The translations under genes were made by a program, and so were the position numbers. A model generated the notes under the pieces. It worked only from the letters and a program-made list of their open reading frames with translations. It did not search any database and was not told the DNA's origin. A stretch of 64,000 bases of DNA from Kitasatospora sp. NBC_00458 (GTDB lineage Bacteria > Actinomycetota > Actinomycetes > Streptomycetales > Streptomycetaceae): NCBI RefSeq assembly GCF_036013975.1, contig NZ_CP107904.1, positions 248,001-312,000 of the forward strand, in the 5' to 3' direction. Positions 16,657-25,067 of the stretch are shown here, piece after piece (the stretch's first letter is position 1; every line of letters begins with the position of its first letter).

Positions 16657-16724
16657 GGGCCCCGGCCGACGGGGCGGGCCCGCCGGGCGGACCGCCGGAC
16701 TGACCGCCGCGTCGGCCGGGGCCC
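16657..16724. terminator. Possible bidirectional terminator
   Basis: A perfect 14-bp inverted repeat (16657-16670 with 16711-16724) with a 40-nt loop lies between the convergent YchJ-like and deacetylase genes. Confidence 0.45.
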
Positions 16725-16736
16725 ACCGCGCGGCCG

Positions 16737-17756
16737 CTACAGGTAGTCGTCCAGCCGGGCCAGCGCGAAGCCCTGCGCGGTGACCTCCTCGACGACCTTG
16801 CGGAGCAGGTCCGTCATGGTGCCCGGCCAGAGGTCGGTGCCCCGGAAGTGGGTGAGGATGATGTCGCCCGAGTGGAGGCGCTGGTCGAGCTGGCGGTACT
16901 CCATCCGGTCCGGGAAGGCCTCCTCGTTCCAGAGCGGCACCGCCTCGATGCCGCAGGAGGCGGCGGCCCGCAGGGTGTCCTCGTTGTACTCGCCGTACGG
17001 GGGCCGGAAGAGCCTGGGGCGGGCGCCGATCTGCTGCTCCAGCTGGTCCTGCTGGTTGCAGATCTCCTCCCGCTGGGTCTCGTAGCCGAGGACCTTGAGG
17101 TTGCGGTGGTTGATCGTGTGGTTGTTCACCGCGTCGCCCTGGGCCGCGAGCCGGCGGAAGTAGCCGTAGTCGGAGCGGGCGAGGTAGTCGGCGACGAAGG
17201 TGGAGAGCGGGATCCCGAGCTCGGCGGCCATCCGGCTGAACTCCGGGTCCTTCTCCGCGCCGTCGTCGACCGTGAGGAAGACGATCCTCTCGTCGGTGGG
17301 CACCCGGTAGACCACCGGCGGCAGTCCGGCGGCGAGCTTCACCCCCGAGGCGGCCCGCAGCTCCGGCCGGCCCGCCGGCCGCGGCGGCACCGGCAGCGGC
17401 GGGCGCTCCAGCCCCCACCGGTGGGCGGTCTCCAGTGCGGTCCGGACGGCCTCGGCCTTGCGCGCCACCGCCTCGCTGCTGGTCTCCTCCTCGGCGCGGG
17501 CGGGCCCGGGCAGCGACAGCGGCACGGCGGGCGGACGCGGCGCACCCTTCTCGGCGGGCGCCCCGCCCGCGAGCGCCCCGCCGCCGGCAGCCGCGCCCGC
17601 CCCGGCCCGCGCGGGCTCCGGCGCCGCCGAACCCCCGGCCGGCCTGCCGCAGCCCGCGACCGCGGCGGCCAGGCACACGGCCGCGACCAGCCCGGCCCGA
17701 CCCCGGTGATGCCCCCTCAGAAACCCGCTAATACGACAATCTGATGGTCTGTCCAT
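16737..17756 (-). CDS. Lipoprotein polysaccharide deacetylase (NodB-like)
   Basis: A 339-residue protein started at ATG 17756. A hydrophobic N-terminus ends in the lipobox AVAGCG, so it should be a membrane-anchored lipoprotein. A Pro/Ala-rich linker leads to a NodB-homology domain: TVDDGAEKD carries the first-motif Asp pair, NNHTINH supplies the metal-binding histidines, RPPYGEYN is motif 3 and ILTHFRG the C-terminal His motif. The family removes N- or O-acetyl groups from cell-wall polysaccharide or peptidoglycan using a divalent metal. The start overlaps the beginning of the integrase-like remnant on the other strand, which supports that remnant being non-functional. Confidence 0.87.
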   Translation of the reverse strand: MDRPSDCRISGFLRGHHRGRAGLVAAVCLAAAVAGCGRPAGGSAAPEPARAGAGAAAGGGALAGGAPAEKGAPRPPAVPLSLPGPARAEEETSSEAVARKAEAVRTALETAHRWGLERPPLPVPPRPAGRPELRAASGVKLAAGLPPVVYRVPTDERIVFLTVDDGAEKDPEFSRMAAELGIPLSTFVADYLARSDYGYFRRLAAQGDAVNNHTINHRNLKVLGYETQREEICNQQDQLEQQIGARPRLFRPPYGEYNEDTLRAAASCGIEAVPLWNEEAFPDRMEYRQLDQRLHSGDIILTHFRGTDLWPGTMTDLLRKVVEEVTAQGFALARLDDYL

Positions 17757-18240
17757 GGACCCACTGCTCCCCCGCCACGCCGACCCCCCAATCCCCCCGT
17801 CACCCGACCGGCGCAGCGGCGGCACCGCCCACGGCCCGTCCAGACCGGCCCCCCTGGGACGCCCGAGCCGCCCCGGCCGACAACGCACGCGGCGAACAGC
17901 CGGACCTCTGCGACGGCTGCCGCCAGGGGCCCGAGGCGATCTGCTCGCTCTGCAACCGGGTCCGCCCTTGCGCCAGCCGCGGCGAGCAAGGCCAGCCGAT
18001 CTGCGCCACCCACTACCAGCGTCACCGCACCGGCGAGCCGTGCGCCCGCTGCGGCACCGTCCAGCCAGTGATCGCACGGGACGACGACGGCGCAGGCCTT
18101 TGCGGACCCTGCGCCGGCTTCGCAGCCGACTACACGTGAAGGAGAGCCCGAACACCAGGCCCCTCGCCCGGCTCGCGGCCGAAGGTCAGACCCTGAGCCA
18201 CAAGCCGCTGAACGAGCTCCCGCCCAGCCGGACACCAGAG
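17744..18240 (+). pseudogene. Remnant of a zinc-ribbon tyrosine integrase N-terminus
   Basis: The plus-strand frame to TGA 18139 encodes repeated Cys pairs (LCDGC, CSLCNRVRPC, PCARCG, LCGPC) in the spacing seen at the N-termini of streptomycete phage-type integrases. Just after the stop, another frame continues with LARLAAEGQTLSHKPLNELP, which resembles the next segment of such integrases; no catalytic domain follows. I therefore read a frameshifted and truncated relic. Its 5' end overlaps the deacetylase start on the opposite strand. Family assignment is from memory of the motif pattern and is moderate only. Confidence 0.5.
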
Positions 18241-18532
18241 CCCACTCCCGCGGCCCCCACCCCGGCCGTGCACTGCCGCCCCGCCGGCCCACGGCACCAA
18301 ACCCCACCCCGCCACTCTTCACAACCGCTGCCTGCGGCCCCAGGCCTGTCGAGCAGCAGGAAGAAGGGAATTCTCCCCTTATCCAGACGGCTGCTTGCGC
18401 CCTCACCGGACTCCCGGCCACTGAGCTGGTAGTTCGCCAGAATCGGAATCGCCTGACAGGCCAACCGTGCACGCGCCAGTATGAGCCCATCGATTGGGCA
18501 ACTACGCGGAACCGGAATCACGGGGGAGCATC

Positions 18533-18805
18533 GTGCAACCTCTACAGTTCATCGGGATCATCTCCAACACGCCAGAGGTTGACTCGCCGACGATTTGGCG
18601 CGACCCGGAGAGCGGCACCCTGATCATCCAGTCCTACAAGGCCAGTGAAGTGGACTTGAGTCGCTGCAAGGACGTCGGTTCGATCCCCGGGCACTCGGCT
18701 GACGTGCCTGACCATGAGACCGTGATCCGCCTCCCCAAAGAAATGATCAAATCCATCGTGGACCTCGCCGCACGGCTGGCCACTCACGAGGAAGTGAAGG
18801 AGTAG
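18533..18805 (+). CDS. Small protein paired with DUF6879 (copy 1)
   Basis: A 90-residue protein from GTG 18533, preceded by GGGGGAG. It carries SPTIW...IIQSYKAS...PGHSADVPDHETVIRLPKEM and is clearly related to the 103-residue protein at 27777 (SPTVW, IIVQSL, PGHAIGIPAHESVIRIPARM). Both sit immediately before a DUF6879-like gene, so the pair behaves as a cassette. Function is unknown. The DUF6879-like gene starts 1 bp after this stop codon. Confidence 0.75.
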   Translation: MQPLQFIGIISNTPEVDSPTIWRDPESGTLIIQSYKASEVDLSRCKDVGSIPGHSADVPDHETVIRLPKEMIKSIVDLAARLATHEEVKE

Positions 18806-18806
18806 C

Positions 18807-19199
18807 GTGGCCAACCCGATCGCCACAGCCATGGCAGAGGCCAACTTCTCTGCCGTGCACCTGGAGATGCGCGACATCTACGCGCCGAACGACCCGCAGT
18901 TCGAGCGCTATCGGGAGGGTCTTCGCTACAGCCCGGACGACCGTCCGGAATGGTTCCAGAACTGGACCGAATTCGCCGGAGAGGTGATCGACCGTGGCGT
19001 CGCCATGCGTCGAGCTCGGATCGTCTCCGAACCGGTCACGGAGTACATCCGCTACGAACACCATGTGACATTCCTGAACGTGGCTATCGGCGAGCAGGTG
19101 CGCCGGCTTCCGCGCCGCTTGGCGGCAGACATCGCTCTGCCCGGAACCGACCTGTGGATTCTCGTTCCTCCCCGTTCGGACCGGCGTCCGACCGCTTGA
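18807..19199 (+). CDS. DUF6879-like protein, probably truncated (copy 1)
   Basis: A 130-residue protein from GTG 18807 with AAGGAG upstream. AVHLEMRD, GVAMRRARIVSEPVTEYIRYE, VRRLPRR and DIALPGTDLWI match the full-length homologue at 28015 (175 residues), but the frame leaves the family at DLWILVPP and stops about 45 residues early, losing the LVLFHFF...AFEAVWERG half. A neighbouring frame after 19174 stays open for a while, so a frameshift or small deletion is likely. The family is common beside streptomycete XRE regulators; its biochemical role is not known. Confidence 0.72.
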   Translation: MANPIATAMAEANFSAVHLEMRDIYAPNDPQFERYREGLRYSPDDRPEWFQNWTEFAGEVIDRGVAMRRARIVSEPVTEYIRYEHHVTFLNVAIGEQVRRLPRRLAADIALPGTDLWILVPPRSDRRPTA

Positions 19200-19310
19200 C
19201 CCGAAATTCCTGGAGGCCACGCCCGACCTCGCCACGGCACTGTCCGTGGCAGTCGATGACGGTCGGGACGTCTTCGAGCACATCCCATGCGAGTGGAGGG
19301 CAGTAGGAGA

Positions 19311-20153
19311 ATGGGCGAGTTCAATTCCGATGCCGCAGAGGCGCTGAAGGCCGCAGAGGCGGTCTGCGGACCCCTGGAGCTGAAGGAGATCAGCAATCGG
19401 CGCGGCTCGGCGGTATGGAAGGCCACCGGTCCCCGAGGAGTGGCGAGCATCAAGCTCGGTACCGGCGAGGCCGCCGAGGTCACCGCCCGCGAAGCCTCCG
19501 TGCTGGACCGGCTCCCCGGCTACACCGTGACCGTCAGCCGCTTCGCCGACGGCGTCTGGTACGTCACCCCATGGCTGGCCGGGCCGTCCACCTGGGACGT
19601 GTTCCGGCTCGTACGCAGGAGTGACGAAGGCAAGGGCGAAGCCCTCGCCGCTGCGGTCGAACTGTGCCGCGCCGTGGCCGAGCTGCACAACGCCGGGTGG
19701 GTACACGGGGACCTCCAGCCCCAGCACGGCATCCACACCGAAGAGGGTGTCCGGCTCCTGGACTTCGCCTGGTCCCGCCGGGTCGACATCACTCCCTGTC
19801 CGACCTTCGACGGCACGATGATTCACCTCACCGCCCCCGAGCTGGCCGCCCGTATCATCACCGGCCCTCAGCCCGTCATCACCACACAGACGGCCGACGT
19901 CTACGCCCTCGCCGGCACCCTGTGGACCTGCGTCACCGGTAGCTGGCCGCTGGACTACGAGGCCGGCGGACTCCGCAAGGACGCCACAGTGGAGGCGAAA
20001 CGCAAGGCCATCGCCGGGAAGGCCGTCCCGATGTCCACCACGATGCCCTGGCCCGCCCTCCAGGCCCGGCTTCGCTACGTCCTGCTGGCCGACCCCGACG
20101 ACCGGCCGACCGCGCCCGAGCTGGCCAAGCTCATTGAAGCGGTGGGCGCGTGA
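19311..20153 (+). CDS. Protein-kinase-like protein with HGD catalytic loop
   Basis: A 280-residue protein from ATG 19311 after AGGAGA. It has a kinase-fold layout: VASIKLG holds the probable ATP-binding Lys, GWVHGDLQPQH is the catalytic loop with HGD as in APH- and lanthipeptide-type kinases rather than HRD, and LLDFAWS replaces the usual DFG with DFA. APEL and DVYALAGTLW fit the activation segment and helix F. It may phosphorylate a protein or a small molecule; no sensor domain is visible. Its stop overlaps the GNAT start by 4 bp (GTGA), so both are co-translated. Confidence 0.75.
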   Translation: MGEFNSDAAEALKAAEAVCGPLELKEISNRRGSAVWKATGPRGVASIKLGTGEAAEVTAREASVLDRLPGYTVTVSRFADGVWYVTPWLAGPSTWDVFRLVRRSDEGKGEALAAAVELCRAVAELHNAGWVHGDLQPQHGIHTEEGVRLLDFAWSRRVDITPCPTFDGTMIHLTAPELAARIITGPQPVITTQTADVYALAGTLWTCVTGSWPLDYEAGGLRKDATVEAKRKAIAGKAVPMSTTMPWPALQARLRYVLLADPDDRPTAPELAKLIEAVGA

Positions 20154-20635
20154 TCGAGCTGAGGAAGCTGGCTCCCGACGATGCCGAAGCCCGCTACTAC
20201 ACTCGCGACGCCGCAGCCTCCGCACGGCAGGACCCCCGGACGCCGTACATGCTCGGCCTCGTCGGGGACGGTGACCTCCTCGGTGTAGTCAAGCTCCACC
20301 GTGACCGCCCCATCGCCACCATCAGCTACATCCTGCGCGCGGACGCCTGGGGCCGGGGCCACGCCACCGAAGGTGTCCGTAGGATACTCGCCTTGGGCAT
20401 CGGCCACCTCGGACTGCCGAAGATCCACGCCAGGCACCACCCCGACAACCCCGCCTCCGGCCGCGTCCTCCTCAAGGCCGGGTTCGTCCTCACCGGCGTC
20501 AGCGAGTTCATGACCTACGCCTTCCGACCACCCGGGATCGCCGGCCGCGCTCCTCCTCACCTGACGAACAACCGGAGCACCCCGTGGAACCGCCCTTCCG
20601 ATCACCGCCAGGCCTGCGCGGGAGGACCCCCGTAA
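20150..20635 (+). CDS. GNAT family N-acetyltransferase (RimJ/RimL type)
   Basis: A 161-residue protein starting at GTG 20150 inside the kinase stop codon. The first 125 residues form a GNAT domain: YILRADAWGRGHATEGVRRIL contains the acetyl-CoA loop, and ARHHPDNPASGRVLLKAGF is the conserved C-terminal RimJ/L motif. The last 30 or so residues are Pro/Arg-rich and do not look like part of the fold. The tight coupling to the upstream kinase-like gene suggests a shared role, but no substrate can be inferred. Confidence 0.78.
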   Translation: MIELRKLAPDDAEARYYTRDAAASARQDPRTPYMLGLVGDGDLLGVVKLHRDRPIATISYILRADAWGRGHATEGVRRILALGIGHLGLPKIHARHHPDNPASGRVLLKAGFVLTGVSEFMTYAFRPPGIAGRAPPHLTNNRSTPWNRPSDHRQACAGGPP

Positions 20636-20779
20636 CGGCTTCGCCTCCATCGACAAGACGCTCGTCACCGAGTGGGCGGGATCACCGGTCCCGGGGTGTA
20701 CGCAGTACCGAGAACCCTTCCGGTGGATCGCGCGGCGCCTTCGGACGTGCGGTCCTCCCCGTCGGCGGGCCCGAACAAG

Positions 20780-20808
20780 CCCCGGTCGTCCGATGAGGAC
20801 GACCGGGG
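20780..20808. terminator. Strong hairpin terminator
   Basis: A perfect 12-bp stem (20780-20791 with 20797-20808) has a 5-nt loop. It lies between the plus-strand GNAT gene and the minus-strand small membrane protein and can end both transcripts. Confidence 0.8.
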
Positions 20809-20828
20809 CTGAGACCTACTTGCCCTGC

Positions 20829-21020
20829 TTACCGCTGACCACGCAGCAGCTCCCACAGGACGGGACCGGTGAGGCCGACGGCCGCGGCCGTCGTCGTCGG
20901 CCAGCCAACCTGGCCGTGGAGGACGAGGGCCGTGACCACGCCGTGGGTGTAGACCGTGAGGTCCCGCCAGGTCACGGGCCTATCGGCCCTGGCCAGGGGA
21001 ACCCGGTTGCGCTGTGCCAT
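20829..21020 (-). CDS. Small hypothetical membrane-associated protein
   Basis: A 63-residue protein from ATG 21020 preceded by GAAAGGAA. The first 25 residues are basic (MAQRNRVPLARADRPVTWRD), followed by two moderately hydrophobic stretches (VYTHGVVTALVLHG, TTTAAAVGLTGPVLWELL). Possibly a small membrane protein from an older mobile element; I do not recognise the family. Confidence 0.55.
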   Translation of the reverse strand: MAQRNRVPLARADRPVTWRDLTVYTHGVVTALVLHGQVGWPTTTAAAVGLTGPVLWELLRGQR

Positions 21021-21139
21021 GATGGGGCGTTCCTTTCGGTTCTCTCGAATACCGGCACGCGAGGAACGCACGGGTCGCCTCTGCCAGGAGGCGGCCCGCA
21101 CTCGCACCGGCATCCTAAGACCCGTCAGAGAAGGTCTCA

Positions 21140-21310
21140 AAATCACCAGGCGTCGAATTGACCGGACATGCATCTGCGCAGGTCAGGCACCACAGAAAAC
21201 ATGGTTTAATTGATTCAGAAAACCATGGCAGGAGTGCACTAAAACCAGATGCGCGGGAGTTATATAACTTCCGCTCCGTCGAATTGATATAAATTACTAT
21301 TTGACGCCGG
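21140..21310. promoter_or_regulatory. AT-rich patch with two inverted repeats
   Basis: This is among the most AT-rich DNA in the window. It contains an 8-bp inverted repeat (CATGGTTT 21200-21207 with AAACCATG 21220-21227) and the perfect palindrome AGTTATATAACT at 21258-21269. It lies upstream of the minus-strand small gene and outside the element's left end. Operator, promoter or relic of another insertion are all possible. Confidence 0.4.
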
Positions 21311-21379
21311 TGGATCCTGCTGCTGGGCAATTCCCGCGACCTCCGCTGATCAGCGGAGCAAGGGCAGGGCGCCTGGGCG

Positions 21380-21679
21380 CTACCGGGCCGCCGCCCAGGC
21401 GGCCAGCACGGCGAAGTCCTCCGCCATCAGCCCGCGGGCCGGGTGCACCCGGTGCAGCAGTGCGGGGCCGACGTGGTGGGTTGCCACGTACGCGTGGTCG
21501 GCCGGCCCGATGTCGTCGTCCACCCAGGCGAACGGCCGCCCGGCCGCCCAGCTGACGATCGGCCAGGTCTTCGGGCAGGTGTCGTCCGGCCGCCACTCCG
21601 CCGGACCGGGCAACCGGAGGTACGGCAGCTCGGGCAGTCCGAGCACCGGTCCGATCCACGTGTTCGCCCCGTCCTGCCA
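21380..21679 (-). pseudogene. HAD-like protein, C-terminal part (separated by insertion)
   Basis: This minus-strand frame encodes the last 99 residues of a HAD-like protein: W-QDGANTWIGPVLGLPELPYL, AAGRPFAWVDDDI (acidic motif of HAD-type folds) and HHVGPALLHRVHPARGL, ending at TAG 21382-21380. It has no start codon of its own because the recombinase element lies upstream. Joining it at the CCA of 21677-21679 to the CCA of 31590-31592 gives an uninterrupted 166-residue protein with the N-terminal part at 31793. Excision of the element should therefore restore the gene. Confidence 0.85.
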
Positions 21680-21703
21680 GAGCGACGGGTCGCCCTTGCA
21701 CCT
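21677..21703 (+). other. attL core and element-side recombinase arm
   Basis: Core CCAG at 21677-21680, then a 10-bp spacer, then arm CGCCCTTGCACCT at 21691-21703. The matching arm at the right end is AGGTGCAAGGGTG (31567-31579), which is the inverted complement with one mismatch at the same 10-bp distance. Together they give a symmetric attP of about 50 bp centred on the core. Confidence 0.8.
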
Positions 21704-21743
21704 CCAGGATGCAGGCCCGTGCCGCTGACTGGAGAGTGGAACC

Positions 21744-23327
21744 ATGGCGCGCAAGTCTGCCGGACCGGTGCGATACGTCGACCTGCTTATTAGGAAGTCG
21801 CAGGTCGTGAGGGGTACGGCTGCCCGGGACATTCTGTCGTTGAAGGCGCAGGAGGTGCGGGGGCGGGCGTGGGCGAAGGCGGACGGGTACGAGATCCGGA
21901 GGATCTTCCGGGAGAACCTTTCGGCCTACAAGAAGGGCGTGGCGCGTCCGGAGTTCGAGGCGGCGGTGCACGCGCTGCTCGAAGGCGATTCGGACTGCCT
22001 GTGGGTGTACGACTCGTCCCGGTACTCGCGGCAGGGTGCGGGCGACGTGCTGAAGGTCCTGGACGTGCCGGGCAAGCGGCTGGTGTTCGACCTGGACCGG
22101 CTGGACACGGACGTTCCCGCAGACCGCGTCCGCATCGTCGGCAAGGCGGAGGACGCCCGCGAGTACAGCCGTGTCCTGTCGGAGAAGGTCCGGGACACCA
22201 AGGCTGCGCAGCGCGAAGAGGGCAAGTGGCTGGCGGGTGCGCCGTACGGGTGCAGGGTCACGAAGAAGCGCAAGCTCAAGCCCGGCAAGTTCTGGGAGGT
22301 GATCGTCCGCATCCACGCCGAGGCCGCCGAAGGCTCTTCGAACCGGAGAATCGCGCTGGGGCTGACCGCCGACGGGTACCGGTCCTCGAAGGGCGGGCCG
22401 TTCCGGTCGAACACGGTCGGCAAGATCCTGCGCAACCCGGTGTACCTCGGATGGCAGGTCTTCACCGTGAAGGGGCACCACCACCTCTACCTGAACGGCA
22501 AGGGGAAGCCGGTGAGGGTGTTCGCCAAGGACGCGCAGACCATCCCGCAGGAGACGTGGGACAAGCACCGTCGGATCGCGGCCGGATTCGAGCGGCGCAA
22601 GAACCTGCCGACCGTGGAGGAACAGGCCAAGCCGGTGGAGCGCTCGCCCGCCTCGGGCCTGATGTGGTGCGACGGCGGGGGCCGCGACCCGAGGAAGGGC
22701 CACACGGCGACGATCCACGGCCAGTCGTTCCGGTGCGGTCCGCTCAGTCTCGGCATCAAGACCTGCCCCGACCCTGTGTCGGGGATGCGGACCACGGTGG
22801 AACGCGTCCTCGGGGAGGAGTGGCACAGGAAGCTGACCACCGCCGACCCGCTGGACCCCGTGATGCTGGCCGTCGCGGAGGGCTGGGTGGCCCTCTCGCA
22901 GCCGGAGGAGAGCCAGAAGGAGTCCGAGGCCCGGGGCCGGATCAAGCTGGCGGAGGAGGCCGTGGCCAAGCTCGACCGCCTGAACGCGGGCGGGGCCTAC
23001 ACCGGCCGCGACGGCGAGGAGACGTTCATCAAGCTGCGCCGGGCCGCCGTGGAGGACCTGGAGAGCGCCCGCAGTGACTGGGAGGCGGTGGCCGTGCCGA
23101 TGGCGGACATCTCGGCGCTGAGAGACCCGGAGCGCTGCCGGGAGCTGTGGGAGTCCGCCGACAGCCACTACCGGGGTCAGCTCCTGCGGCTGGCAATCGA
23201 GCGGGTGTACCTGAAGAAGGCCCCCTACTCGGGTGCGCGGTTGAAGGCGGACCGGCTGCACATCGTGTGGAAGACGCCGCGCGGGTGGAAGCAGCCGATG
23301 CCGGCGGCCGGAGAGGGAGGCCGTTAA
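21744..23327 (+). CDS. Large serine recombinase (element integrase)
   Basis: A 527-residue protein from ATG 21744 with GGAGAG upstream. The N-terminal resolvase-like domain carries YVDLLIRKS, with Ser19 as the likely nucleophile, and YDSSRYSRQ in the catalytic core. A recombinase domain follows (APYGCRV, LTADGYRSSKGGPF, TVGKILRNPVYLG), then a zinc-ribbon region with Cys at MWCDGGG, RCGPLS and KTCPD, interrupted by a coiled coil (about residues 395-440). This is the phiC31/TG1-type architecture that catalyses attP x attB integration. Its position just inside attL and pointing into the element is typical. A separate directionality factor is not identifiable. Confidence 0.93.
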   Translation: MARKSAGPVRYVDLLIRKSQVVRGTAARDILSLKAQEVRGRAWAKADGYEIRRIFRENLSAYKKGVARPEFEAAVHALLEGDSDCLWVYDSSRYSRQGAGDVLKVLDVPGKRLVFDLDRLDTDVPADRVRIVGKAEDAREYSRVLSEKVRDTKAAQREEGKWLAGAPYGCRVTKKRKLKPGKFWEVIVRIHAEAAEGSSNRRIALGLTADGYRSSKGGPFRSNTVGKILRNPVYLGWQVFTVKGHHHLYLNGKGKPVRVFAKDAQTIPQETWDKHRRIAAGFERRKNLPTVEEQAKPVERSPASGLMWCDGGGRDPRKGHTATIHGQSFRCGPLSLGIKTCPDPVSGMRTTVERVLGEEWHRKLTTADPLDPVMLAVAEGWVALSQPEESQKESEARGRIKLAEEAVAKLDRLNAGGAYTGRDGEETFIKLRRAAVEDLESARSDWEAVAVPMADISALRDPERCRELWESADSHYRGQLLRLAIERVYLKKAPYSGARLKADRLHIVWKTPRGWKQPMPAAGEGGR

Positions 23328-23449
23328 CCGGCCCGACTTAATACCTACGGGACCTTCTCCCGTGAGGAGTTGGGGGATCGGCGTTAACCGCCTCCCCTCA
23401 ATACAGGTGGACAGGTGCGCACACTCGGACGTGCGTGGCGGCTTCGCGG

Positions 23450-23476
23450 GAGACCCCGGCACAGTGCCGGGGTCTC
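23450..23476 (+). terminator. Terminator after the recombinase gene
   Basis: An 11-bp perfect stem (GAGACCCCGGC with its complement, 23450-23460 and 23466-23476) with a 5-nt loop is followed by TCTCATTT. Confidence 0.8.
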
Positions 23477-23573
23477 TCTCATTTGCTCCGGGATTCGTCC
23501 GCAGGCGAGAGCGACGGCCGCACCTCTACCTGTTCATGATCACCGCGTTTCGTCGGGGGGAGGAGTGCCGGAC

Positions 23574-24404
23574 ATGGAGACCACCACGGCCCGGTGCCGG
23601 GTGTGCGGGGTGCGGCCCCGGGCCCGGGACGGCCCGCAGCCGCTCTGTGCGGACGAGCGCTGCCGCAGGGCCTTCGCTCTGGCGCGGGAGTCCCAGCGCG
23701 CGGCCCTGAGGGAGCTTGCGGACCCCGCGCTGTGCGGTGAGTGCGGCGAGCCGTCGGGCAGGCGGCCCGCCCGCGCCGGGCAGGCCACCTACTGCGAACG
23801 GTGCGCGGCCGACCGCCGGGCCCGCCGCCGTGAGGACGCCCGCCGCGCCGAGCTGCTGGAGCGCACCGCGCACGGGCCACGGGCGTGCCACAACCCCCGC
23901 TGTACGGGCACCGTGGACGCGCTGGCCGACCCCCGTAGGCGCTACTGCTCCGACCGGTGCTCGCGCGCCGCCGAGCACGCCCGCCGCAAGGCCCGCCAGG
24001 CCGGGAGAGACCCCGGGGAGAAGGCCCGCCCGTGTCGACGCTGCCGCTTCCGCAAGGAGGTGATGCAGTTCCCGGACGGCGTCTGCCAAGTCTGCCAGGA
24101 CGAGCAGCGCCGCCGCCTGCGGGACCGCCGGGAGTCGATCCGCCGGAAGGTGTCCGAGCGCCACGGCGACCGGTGCGCGTACTGCCCGCCAGCACTGGCC
24201 ACGCCGGGCGAAGTCCTGGACCACGTAAGGCCGGTGGCGCGCGGCGGGCTCACGGAGATCGCCAATCTCCGCTGGGCCTGCCGGGACTGCAACACCGACA
24301 AGGCCGACATGCTCACGACCGAGTGGATCTCACCCCGCGAACGCCTGACCCCACCTCAGATTCGGGGGGATGCCGTGACGTGCGCAAACCCCCCGACCCC
24401 CTGA
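23574..24404 (+). CDS. HNH endonuclease with serial zinc knuckles
   Basis: A 276-residue protein from ATG 23574 after GGGGGGAGGAG. The first 190 residues contain at least four Cys-pair units (CRVCG...CADERC, CGECGE...CERC, CHNPRC...CSDRC, CRRCRF...CQVC). The C-terminus has the HNH nuclease signature: RCAYC, LDHVRPVARGG, NLRWACRDCN. HNH proteins often sit near terminase genes in phages and stimulate packaging cleavage, and some are homing nucleases. In this element, between the recombinase and the coat-like gene, a packaging or defence role is plausible but unproven. Confidence 0.82.
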   Translation: METTTARCRVCGVRPRARDGPQPLCADERCRRAFALARESQRAALRELADPALCGECGEPSGRRPARAGQATYCERCAADRRARRREDARRAELLERTAHGPRACHNPRCTGTVDALADPRRRYCSDRCSRAAEHARRKARQAGRDPGEKARPCRRCRFRKEVMQFPDGVCQVCQDEQRRRLRDRRESIRRKVSERHGDRCAYCPPALATPGEVLDHVRPVARGGLTEIANLRWACRDCNTDKADMLTTEWISPRERLTPPQIRGDAVTCANPPTP

Positions 24405-24592
24405 CCCCAGGGAGGGGGCCGCACCCCACCCGACACCCACCGAACCCCTTGCCAGCACGGGCCGGACCCCACCCGCACCTCCGACCATGATCACCAGATC
24501 CGGGGCGGACGGGACGGCCAGCATGCCGTTTCACCCCCAACCCCCTGGTGATCATGAACCCCGCCACCCGACCGAAAGAAGGACCCCCAACC

Positions 24593-24967
24593 ATGATCCA
24601 CCCGTTCTCCCTCTCCGCCCGCCGCAAGGCACTGGACCTGTCCGTTGCCGAGGTCGCCGACCGCGTCGGTGTCCACCTGGCCACCGTCTACGCCTGGGAG
24701 TCCGAGGACAAGACCCCGACCACCGCGCACTACCTGCGGTGGTGCGCGGCCCTCTCGCTGACCTACCGCGACGTGGTCAACCACGAAGCGTGGGAGGCCA
24801 ACCCGAACGCCGAGTTCATGTACCTGTCCGCACTGCTCACCCTGCAACGGACGACGGGCGCCCACTTCATGAGCGGTGACGCGCGGCTGTTCCGCGCCCC
24901 TGACGGCTACCGGCCGCCGACCGCCGCCGACCTGTTCGACGGGCTTCCCGTACCTTCGGCCGGCTGA
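24593..24967 (+). CDS. HTH (XRE-like) DNA-binding protein
   Basis: A 124-residue protein from ATG 24593, with AGAAGGA upstream. LSARRKALDLSVAEVADRVG followed by VHLATVYAWESEDKTPTTAHYLR is an XRE-type helix-turn-helix. The C-terminal 60 residues are not a recognised sensor. The ATG 24548 start of the longer frame lacks a ribosome site. It precedes the coat-like gene by about 100 bp and is a candidate regulator of the element's late genes. Confidence 0.75.
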   Translation: MIHPFSLSARRKALDLSVAEVADRVGVHLATVYAWESEDKTPTTAHYLRWCAALSLTYRDVVNHEAWEANPNAEFMYLSALLTLQRTTGAHFMSGDARLFRAPDGYRPPTAADLFDGLPVPSAG

Positions 24968-24990
24968 CCGCACCGACACCCCAACTCCCC

Positions 24991-25045
24991 AGCCCCGCGC
25001 CGCAGATGGCCGGGGCTTCTCCGTTCCCGCCGCATCGGCGGGAAC
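24991..25045 (+). promoter_or_regulatory. Two hairpins in the leader of the coat-like gene
   Basis: A bulged hairpin (AGCCCCG...CGGGGCT, 24991-25017) ends the HTH gene, followed at once by GTTCCCGCC...GGCGGGAAC (25023-25045), 22 bp before the coat start. The second stem shares its GCGGGAAC arm with the hairpin after the coat gene. Confidence 0.55.
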
Positions 25046-25067
25046 CCCAGGAAAGGCGCTACCCCGT

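Noticed and set aside
18670..18690. GGTTCGATCCCC looks like a tRNA T-arm
   Set aside because: It lies inside the small DUF6879-partner gene; no acceptor, D or anticodon arms can be built around it.
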